From the NCBI GenBank assembly GCA_900469955.1, contig UBYX01000020.1:124001-188000 (forward strand): a DNA stretch of 64,000 nt. The letters run 5' to 3'. The notes below the pieces were generated by a model. That model did not search any database and was not told the DNA's origin. It was given only the letters and a program-made list of their open reading frames with translations. Origin of the DNA: Hyphomicrobiales bacterium (GTDB lineage: Bacteria > Pseudomonadota > Alphaproteobacteria > Rhizobiales > Rhizobiaceae). Position numbers and translations under genes: made by a program. Below, in pieces: positions 1 to 5,411 of the stretch. Positions within the stretch are counted from its first letter, which is position 1, and every line of letters starts with the position of its first letter.

Positions 1-101
1 GCGGGCGCCGACGGCATCTGAAATGCCTGCGCAGGCGCGAAGCTGGTCAGCGTGGAAGCAAGGGCAACGGCCATTGCAGTCAGGCGAAGACGGTATTTCA
101 T
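1..101 (-). CDS. N-terminus of a secreted protein (cut by window edge)
   Basis: Only the first 33 codons lie in the window. They read MKYRLRLTAMAVALAS followed by a Thr-Leu-Thr-Ser stretch and an APAQA-F sequence. This is a classical Sec signal peptide: basic start, hydrophobic core, and likely signal peptidase I cleavage after A-Q-A. A purine-rich AGAGGAAA ribosome binding site lies about 8 bases before the ATG. The mature protein is outside the window, so its function cannot be given; small rhizobial cell-envelope proteins such as the BA14K family begin this way, but that is only a resemblance. A general-stress promoter lies directly upstream. Confidence 0.7.
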   Translation of the reverse strand, partial: MKYRLRLTAMAVALASTLTSFAPAQAFQMPSAP

Positions 102-136
102 TGCGATGTTTCCTCTGTTCGTTGTCGAGGAAAGCA

Positions 137-160
137 ACGTCAGATCGAGGATTTTGTTCC
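137..160 (-). promoter_or_regulatory. EcfG/RpoE2-type general stress promoter
   Basis: On the minus strand GGAAC (160-156) is followed after exactly 16 bases by CGTT (139-136). This matches the alphaproteobacterial general-stress sigma factor consensus GGAAC-N16/17-CGTT. It lies about 35 bases upstream of the ATG of the secreted protein at 101. Inference from consensus only. Confidence 0.6.
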
Positions 161-184
161 TAGGAGGTCCCCCAAGGGCATGAA

Positions 185-214
185 GCGGCCGATCACGAAT
201 AGGAGATCGGCCGC
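185..214 (-). terminator. Hairpin after the Rieske oxygenase gene
   Basis: A perfect 10-bp inverted repeat (GCGGCCGATC / GATCGGCCGC) with a 10-base loop lies 8 bases beyond the oxygenase stop codon. The following T stretch is short (TTCAT), so it is a weak intrinsic terminator or an mRNA 3' stabiliser. Confidence 0.55.
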
Positions 215-222
215 CCGTCGAC

Positions 223-1467
223 TTACGCGACGATCGAAAGTTTTGCCTGATCGCCCTGCAGGCGATTGACCATGAAGTTCGAATACCATTCGACGAACTG
301 CATGACGCCACCCTCGTGGTCGGCCGAATAGGGTCCCGGCTCATAGGCGGGCGAGCGGATGCCGAAGGCGTTTTCCTCTACGATCTGGCGGTCCTGGTCG
401 TTGGTCATGTTCCAGACATGCGTCAGCTCTTCGAGATTGTAGTCGACGCCCTCGACCGCGTCCTTGTGGACCAGCCATTTGGTCGTAACGGCGGTCTCCT
501 CCGGCCCGAGCGGCGTGACCCGGAAGGAAATCGCATGGTCGCCAAGCATGTGATTCCAGGTGGTCGGGTAGTGGAAGAGCAGCATGGTGCCGATACCATC
601 GATCGTCACGTCGTCGGATAGCTTTCTCTGCACGGCATTCCTGCCGGACATGGTGTAGCTCTCCGCCCCCTCGATCAGCGGCATGCGGGCGACACGGAAC
701 TGGCCGTCGGGCGAAATCTGGAACCGGCTCGGCAGATTGGCGGCCTCGCAGCGTTGCCAGTGCTCGATGATGACAGGATCATCGATCGCACCGGCGACGC
801 CGGTGACCGTCGGCGCCTCGGGAAATGTACGGCAGAGTTCCGGATGATTGCCGGCGCAGTGGTAGCATTCCCGGTTGTTTTCCCAGACAAGCTTCCAGTT
901 GCCCTTTTCGATGATCGTCGACTGATGCGCAACCTTGGCCTCCGACAGGCGGTGCGGCGCCACATAGGGTTCGATCGCGGCGCGGACGGGTGCGAAGTCC
1001 GGCGCCTCCTGAGCCAGGCAGATAAAGATGTAGCCGGCGACGCTTTCGCAATGCACCTTCTTCATCCCGTACTGGCTCTTGTCGAATTCCTTGCCCATAT
1101 GGCGCCCGATCAAGAGCGAGCCGTCCAGTTCGTAAGTCCATTGATGATAGGGACAGACCAGGCGTACGGCCGAACCGCTTTCCTTGGTGCAGACCCGGCT
1201 GCCTCGATGGCGGCAGGTGTTGTGAAGGGCGCGAATCTGGCCATCGCGGCCGCGCACCACCACGACCGGATAGTCGCCGATCTGCAGCGTGAAATAGCTG
1301 CCGTTCTTCGGCAGCTCGCAATCATGGCCGACAAACAGCCAGTCGCGGTACCAGATCATCTCGAGATCGAGCTTGTAATAATTGGGATCGGTATAAAACG
1401 CCCGTTCGAGGCTGAAGCCTTCGCGGCGGTTCTTAAGCTGTCGCAGCGCCTGGTTGCGAATTTCCAT
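223..1467 (-). CDS. Rieske non-heme iron oxygenase, betaine-demethylase-like, B12-riboswitch controlled
   Basis: 414-residue catalytic alpha subunit of the ring-hydroxylating/demethylating oxygenase family. The [2Fe-2S] Rieske ligands are C85-x-H87 and C105-x2-H108. The mononuclear iron histidines are H203 and H208 in the ENNRECYHCAGNHPEL motif, and an Asp in NDQDRQ (about 360) is the probable third ligand. This form of the iron motif is seen in quaternary-amine demethylases such as glycine betaine (GbcA) and stachydrine (Stc2) oxygenases rather than in arene dioxygenases, so N-demethylation of a betaine is the likely reaction; the substrate is inferred. I start at 1467 because AGGAAGG sits 5 bases before that ATG, while the in-frame ATG at 1503 falls directly behind the riboswitch terminator. 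No reductase or ferredoxin partner lies next to it in the window. Confidence 0.85.
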   Translation of the reverse strand: MEIRNQALRQLKNRREGFSLERAFYTDPNYYKLDLEMIWYRDWLFVGHDCELPKNGSYFTLQIGDYPVVVVRGRDGQIRALHNTCRHRGSRVCTKESGSAVRLVCPYHQWTYELDGSLLIGRHMGKEFDKSQYGMKKVHCESVAGYIFICLAQEAPDFAPVRAAIEPYVAPHRLSEAKVAHQSTIIEKGNWKLVWENNRECYHCAGNHPELCRTFPEAPTVTGVAGAIDDPVIIEHWQRCEAANLPSRFQISPDGQFRVARMPLIEGAESYTMSGRNAVQRKLSDDVTIDGIGTMLLFHYPTTWNHMLGDHAISFRVTPLGPEETAVTTKWLVHKDAVEGVDYNLEELTHVWNMTNDQDRQIVEENAFGIRSPAYEPGPYSADHEGGVMQFVEWYSNFMVNRLQGDQAKLSIVA

Positions 1468-1504
1468 CTTGCCTTCCTCGTGTTGTGGCATGCGGAAGGA
1501 CATG

Positions 1505-1532
1505 GAAAAGCAGGCCGGCTCACGCCTGCCAG
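1505..1532 (-). terminator. Riboswitch expression-platform terminator
   Basis: In the leader of the Rieske gene GCAGGC and GCCTGC pair around an 8-base loop and are followed at once by TTTT, 38 bases before the start codon at 1467. This is the form expected for a B12-induced premature terminator. Confidence 0.7.
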
Positions 1533-1574
1533 CCTCCTGCCCCGAACGCCCGCCGCGATCGGTAACCTTTCCCC

Positions 1575-1758
1575 AAGGCTGGTTTCCGGGCTCAGGAGTT
1601 GCCCCTTTCGGGACTGATCAGGCGCCTTCCCGGGCGGCCGTTGCGGCTCTTTCCCAGTGGCTTCAGCCAAACCTTTGAACTCCACCACCGTTGCGGGGGC
1701 AGCGCCGGGCTTCGACCGGCTTCCCAATTCTCCGCCCTCCCTAGCCGGGCGGCACCTT
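1575..1758 (-). ncRNA. Cobalamin riboswitch aptamer
   Basis: The minus strand carries the conserved cobalamin aptamer blocks in order: AAGGTGCC, then GGGAAGCCGGT, then GCTGCCCCCGCAACGGT, then the B12-box-like GAAGCCACTGGG, then CGGGAAGG, then GAGCCCGGAAACCAGCC. AAGG near 1757 and CCTT near 1576 can close helix P1. It sits in the roughly 320-base leader of the Rieske oxygenase gene, with a terminator hairpin between aptamer and start codon. Known logic of this class: bound B12 compound favours termination, so the downstream gene is expressed when B12 is low. A small hairpin (1768-1785, 6-bp stem) precedes the aptamer near the probable transcript start. Confidence 0.95.
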
Positions 1759-1795
1759 GAGCTTGATGCGGATATAAACATCCGCCCCGGCTGTC

Positions 1796-1823
1796 GCATA
1801 GACGACATTGCGACATCGGCAAC
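1796..1823 (-). promoter_or_regulatory. Probable sigma-70 promoter of the riboswitch transcript
   Basis: Minus-strand GTTGCC (1823-1818) and CTATGC (1801-1796) are separated by 16 bases, close to the rhizobial CTTGAC-N17-CTATAT consensus. A start near 1789 would place the whole aptamer in the transcript. Confidence 0.45.
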
Positions 1824-1897
1824 CGCATTGACGACGACGTGAAAAGCCCTTCCAGCCTCGCATAAGGGAAACCTGTCATTAACAGCTGAATTCTAAA

Positions 1898-2539
1898 ATG
1901 CTGGCGTCAACCGGAGCGGAGCCAGTGCAGGCCAAGGAAAAGATCCGCTACTTCGAAGCTCCCCCGCCAAGCCCCCCGGTGCCGGCGGCAACGAAGTCCG
2001 CTGCCCATTCCGAGTTTCTCAGAACCGGCCGGATCGTTCGGCACAAGCCCATCTGGCTACCCGAGGAACGCCGCTATATCAGCCATGAAGAGGTCGCGGA
2101 GCGAACCGGCAAGCGGCTTGAAACCGCCGGCGAGAAAAGCCACGAGCGCATCAACGCCTTTCATCGCTCCATCCAGTTTCCGAAGATCGTCTTCCACCGC
2201 ACGCTCGAGGGAAAACCCCATCTCGGCTATTGCCACGTGACGGCAGCGCGAACCCTTCTTGCGCACCGCGTGCCTGTTAGCTGGTCCTTCTACATCGCGA
2301 ATTTCTTTTGCGAGATCGGCGAAGAGGAAAGATTCTTCGAGCGCATTCACACCTCCTATTCGCGCATGTATTTCGCGGTCGCGATCGAAGGCGAGCCAGG
2401 TCAACCGTTTCAGATCAGCCGCACGGTTCGCAAGAATGGTTTGCTTTTCCAGACCAGCGACCCGATGGAAGCGATCAAGAACGTGCTTCTGCTCGGCGCG
2501 TCGAACGATGCGCTTCGCGAGATCATCAAAAAGCTTTGA
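1898..2539 (+). CDS. Hypothetical protein, family not recognised
   Basis: A 213-residue soluble-looking protein with no signal peptide or membrane segment. It begins with a Pro-rich tract (PPPSPPVPAA, about residues 24-33). The middle part is basic and rich in His/Arg, and the C-terminal half has aromatic-rich strands and ends in an amphipathic helix (ALREIIKKL). I recognise no family. It is divergent from the B12-riboswitch transcript and 34 bases upstream of tsaC in the same direction, so it may be cotranscribed with tsaC. The ribosome binding site before the ATG is poor, so the start is uncertain. Base composition and codon use look like the neighbours, which supports a real gene. Confidence 0.6.
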   Translation: MLASTGAEPVQAKEKIRYFEAPPPSPPVPAATKSAAHSEFLRTGRIVRHKPIWLPEERRYISHEEVAERTGKRLETAGEKSHERINAFHRSIQFPKIVFHRTLEGKPHLGYCHVTAARTLLAHRVPVSWSFYIANFFCEIGEEERFFERIHTSYSRMYFAVAIEGEPGQPFQISRTVRKNGLLFQTSDPMEAIKNVLLLGASNDALREIIKKL

Positions 2540-2549
2540 AGCAGACCCC

Positions 2550-2574
2550 TGTCCGCGCTATTGACGAGCGGACA
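2550..2574 (+). other. Inverted repeat at the tsaC start
   Basis: TGTCCGC and GCGGACA form a 7-bp stem with an 11-base loop. The right arm runs into the tsaC ATG and covers its likely ribosome binding site (GAGCGG), so it could limit initiation. There is no direct evidence of function. Confidence 0.35.
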
Positions 2575-3551
2575 TGACGGCAGAGATCATCGACATTACC
2601 ACGGACCACGAGAACGCCATCGCGCACGCCTGCACCGTGCTGGCGGACGGTTTTCCGGTGGCGATCCCGACGGAAACGGTCTACGGGCTCGCCGCGGATG
2701 CCACCAATCCCGCCGCTATCGCGCGCATCTACGAAACCAAGGGCCGGCCTCGCTTCAACCCGCTCATCTGCCACATGGCCGATATCGCCATGGCGGAGCA
2801 CTACGCGGTCTTCGACCCCATCTCGCGAAAGCTCGCCTCAGCGTTCTGGCCGGGGCCGCTGACCTTGATCCTGCCTCTGAAGCCGGAGAGGGGCATTCAT
2901 TCGCTGGCGACGGCGGGGCTCGACACGGTGGGCATCCGTCTTCCCAAGGGCTTTGCCGCCGAACTCATCCGTGCTTTCGGAAAACCGCTTGCAGCGCCCA
3001 GTGCCAACACATCCGGCAAGGTCAGCCCGACGAGTGCGAAGCATGTGGCTGAAGACCTGGGCGACAAGCTGAAGCTGATTGTCGACGGCGGTGCGGCACC
3101 CGTCGGCGTGGAGTCGACCATCCTGCGGGTCGAGGACGGCATCATCCGCCTCTTGCGTCCCGGTGGCGTGGCGGCCGGGGAGATCGAGAAGACAACCGGC
3201 CTTGCGGTCGTGCGGCCTGAGGGCCCGGCAGCAATCATCGAGGCGCCCGGCATGCTCGCCTCCCACTACGCTCCGGGAGCGCCGGTGCGACTGAATGCCA
3301 AGCATGTGGAAAGCGGCGAGGCCTTGATCCGGCTCGGTTCGGCTCCGATAAAGGGCATCGAGCTTGCGAAGGAAGTCTTTGATCTCAGCCCCTCCGGCGA
3401 TCTTGCGCAGGCGGCGGCAAATCTGTTCGACTACCTGAAGCGCGCCGATGCAACCGGTGCGGCACGCATTGCCGTCACCCCGATACCGGATCACGGGCTG
3501 GGTGAGGCGATCAACGACCGGCTGGCCCGCGCAGCAGCGCCGCGGGAATAA
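2574..3551 (+). CDS. tsaC: L-threonylcarbamoyladenylate synthase (Sua5/YrdC type)
   Basis: 325 residues. The N-terminal YrdC domain (about 10-205) makes threonylcarbamoyl-AMP from threonine, bicarbonate and ATP, the first step of t6A37 modification of ANN-decoding tRNAs in the cytoplasm. Visible motifs are PTETVYGL (33-40), KGRPRFNPL (57-65) and the PSANTSG nucleotide-binding segment (about 142-148). The extra C-terminal Sua5 domain (about 220-320), after a linker with ASHYAPG, makes it the long Sua5 form rather than the short E. coli TsaC. A FAD dehydrogenase gene follows after 16 bases. Confidence 0.93.
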   Translation: MTAEIIDITTDHENAIAHACTVLADGFPVAIPTETVYGLAADATNPAAIARIYETKGRPRFNPLICHMADIAMAEHYAVFDPISRKLASAFWPGPLTLILPLKPERGIHSLATAGLDTVGIRLPKGFAAELIRAFGKPLAAPSANTSGKVSPTSAKHVAEDLGDKLKLIVDGGAAPVGVESTILRVEDGIIRLLRPGGVAAGEIEKTTGLAVVRPEGPAAIIEAPGMLASHYAPGAPVRLNAKHVESGEALIRLGSAPIKGIELAKEVFDLSPSGDLAQAAANLFDYLKRADATGAARIAVTPIPDHGLGEAINDRLARAAAPRE

Positions 3552-3567
3552 CGAGGAGGAGACGCCG

Positions 3568-5001
3568 ATGGACATTTCCGGGCCAAAACCCGAGCTTCTC
3601 GCCCGCTTCGCGGCGATTGTCGGCGACAATCACGTTCTAAGGGACCCGCAAGACCTCGCTCCCCATCTCGTGGAAGGCCGCGGGCTCTATGTCGGTTCGT
3701 CGCCGATGCTGTTGAAGCCGGGCTCGACGGAGGAGGTTTCAGCAATCCTGAAGCTTGCGAGCGAGACGGGCACGCCGATCGTGCCGCAGACCGGCAACAC
3801 CGGGCTTGTCGGCGGTCAGACGCCGCGCAGCGGCAGCAGCGACCTGATCGTCTCCCTGGAGCGCATGAACCGCATCCGGGATGTCGATCCGGTTGCAAAC
3901 GTGCTCGTTGCGGATGGCGGCGCAATCCTCGCCGACGTCCAAAGGGCCGCCGAAGCCGTGGGCCGGCTCTTCCCGCTGTCGCTCGGTTCTGAAGGATCCT
4001 GCCGCATCGGCGGCAATCTCTCCACCAATGCCGGCGGCACGGCGGTCCTTGCCTACGGCAATATGCGCCAGCTCTGCCTCGGCCTCGAAGTCGTGCTGCC
4101 GACCGGTGAAATATGGGATGGACTGCGGCGTCTCAAGAAAGACAATACCGGTTATGATCTGCGCGATCTCTTCATCGGCGCGGAAGGCACGCTCGGCATC
4201 ATCACCGGCGCCGTGCTGAAGCTTTTCCCTCAGCCGGTCGGGCATCAAGTCGCGCTTGCGGGGCTCAACTCACCAGAGGACGCGCTCAATCTGCTGGAAC
4301 GGGCCTCCAACCTCTGCGGCACGGCATTGACGGGGTTCGAGCTAATGCCGCGCATCGGTATCGAGTTCGCCACGCGGCATATCGAAGGCGTTCGCGATCC
4401 GCTTTCCAAACCGCATGCGTGGTATGCGCTGATCGACATCTCGACATCGGATTCGCCAGAAACGGCACAATCCATGGTGCAGTCGCTGCTGGAGCAAGGT
4501 TTTGAAGCCGGCATGATCCGCGACGCGGTCATCGCCTCGTCGGTCGCCCAGCAGAAAGCTCTCTGGCATATGCGCGAAAGCCTTTCAGACGCCCAGAAGC
4601 CGGAAGGCGGGTCGATCAAACACGACGTTTCAGTACCCGTATCGAAGATACCCGCCTTCATGGAGGAAGCGGGCAAGGCGGTGTTGGCAGCTATTCCGGG
4701 CGCGCGCATCTGCGCCTTCGGCCATCTGGGCGACGGCAATATCCACTACAACATCTCGCAGCCCGTCGGCACCGACAAGGCCGCCTTCATCGGCCGCTGG
4801 CGCGAGATCAACGAGATCGTCCACGGCATTGTCTTGGCAGCGGGCGGGTCGATTTCGGCTGAACATGGTATCGGCCAGTTGAAGCGCGACGAACTCGCTC
4901 ACATCCGTTCTCCGATCGAGCTCGATCTGATGCGAAGGATCAAGAAGGCCTTTGACCCCGCGGGCATCATGAATCCCGACAAAGTGGTGGCGATCCCTTG
5001 A
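3568..5001 (+). CDS. FAD-binding dehydrogenase, D-2-hydroxyglutarate/D-lactate dehydrogenase family
   Basis: 477 residues, cytoplasmic. The N-terminal FAD-binding PCMH domain (about 40-215) has the PIVPQTGNTGLVGG pyrophosphate loop and EGTLGIITGAVLKL. The C-terminal FAD-linked oxidase domain has GHLGDGNIHYN and EHGIGQLKRDEL, which hold the metal and substrate residues of D-2-hydroxyacid dehydrogenases. It probably oxidises a D-2-hydroxyacid such as D-2-hydroxyglutarate or D-lactate; a GlcD-like role is possible, but no GlcE/GlcF genes are nearby. I start at ATG 3568, which follows GAGGAG by 7 bases; an upstream extension overlaps tsaC and is not needed. The stop overlaps the next start (TTGA), suggesting translational coupling. 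Confidence 0.88.
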   Translation: MDISGPKPELLARFAAIVGDNHVLRDPQDLAPHLVEGRGLYVGSSPMLLKPGSTEEVSAILKLASETGTPIVPQTGNTGLVGGQTPRSGSSDLIVSLERMNRIRDVDPVANVLVADGGAILADVQRAAEAVGRLFPLSLGSEGSCRIGGNLSTNAGGTAVLAYGNMRQLCLGLEVVLPTGEIWDGLRRLKKDNTGYDLRDLFIGAEGTLGIITGAVLKLFPQPVGHQVALAGLNSPEDALNLLERASNLCGTALTGFELMPRIGIEFATRHIEGVRDPLSKPHAWYALIDISTSDSPETAQSMVQSLLEQGFEAGMIRDAVIASSVAQQKALWHMRESLSDAQKPEGGSIKHDVSVPVSKIPAFMEEAGKAVLAAIPGARICAFGHLGDGNIHYNISQPVGTDKAAFIGRWREINEIVHGIVLAAGGSISAEHGIGQLKRDELAHIRSPIELDLMRRIKKAFDPAGIMNPDKVVAIP

Positions 5002-5411
5002 GCCAGACACCGAAAACCACGATCCGCATCGATCTCGGCAACGGCGTGCGGCTTGGGCCCGGCAAGGCGCAGCTTCTCGAGCTCATCGCGGAGCACGGAT
5101 CGATCCGCGCAGCCGGAGCCGCGATCGGCATGTCCTACCGGCGCGCTTGGCTGCTTGGCGATGAGATCAACCGGATGTTTCGGGAGCCTTCGATCTTCAC
5201 CCGCCACGGCGGCAAGAGCGGTGGCGGCGCAGGCCTCACGGACTTCGGGCAGGAACTGCTTTCGCGCTACCGAAGGATGGAAGAGGAAAGCCGGGACAGG
5301 ATCCAAGCGGACCTTGACTGGTTGGCTGCCAATACCGCTCCGGATTTCGATGCCGCCGGGATTAACGCGGAAGCTCAGGATGGTGCGGAGACTCCGCTTA
5401 ACCCATCCTGA
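4998..5411 (+). CDS. ModE-like winged-helix DNA-binding protein without effector domain
   Basis: 137 residues, TTG start overlapping the stop of the dehydrogenase gene. The region 10-95 matches the N-terminal winged helix of ModE/LysR-type regulators: GPGKAQLLELIAEHGSIRAA, then GMSYRRAWLL, then a wing with HGGKSGGGAGLT. Full ModE proteins continue with two molybdate-binding TOBE domains; here only a short acidic tail follows, so molybdate cannot be sensed in the usual way. Such stand-alone domains are annotated as LysR-like or ModE-family regulators; the ligand and targets are unknown. The coupling suggests that it is made together with the D-2-hydroxyacid dehydrogenase. Its 3' end overlaps the convergent DUF1217 gene by 14 bases. 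Confidence 0.8.
   Translation: MSQTPKTTIRIDLGNGVRLGPGKAQLLELIAEHGSIRAAGAAIGMSYRRAWLLGDEINRMFREPSIFTRHGGKSGGGAGLTDFGQELLSRYRRMEEESRDRIQADLDWLAANTAPDFDAAGINAEAQDGAETPLNPS

Noticed and set aside
2550..2574. The dyad at the tsaC start as a riboswitch
   Set aside because: A single 7-bp stem with no aptamer-like conserved blocks; kept only as a possible structure.
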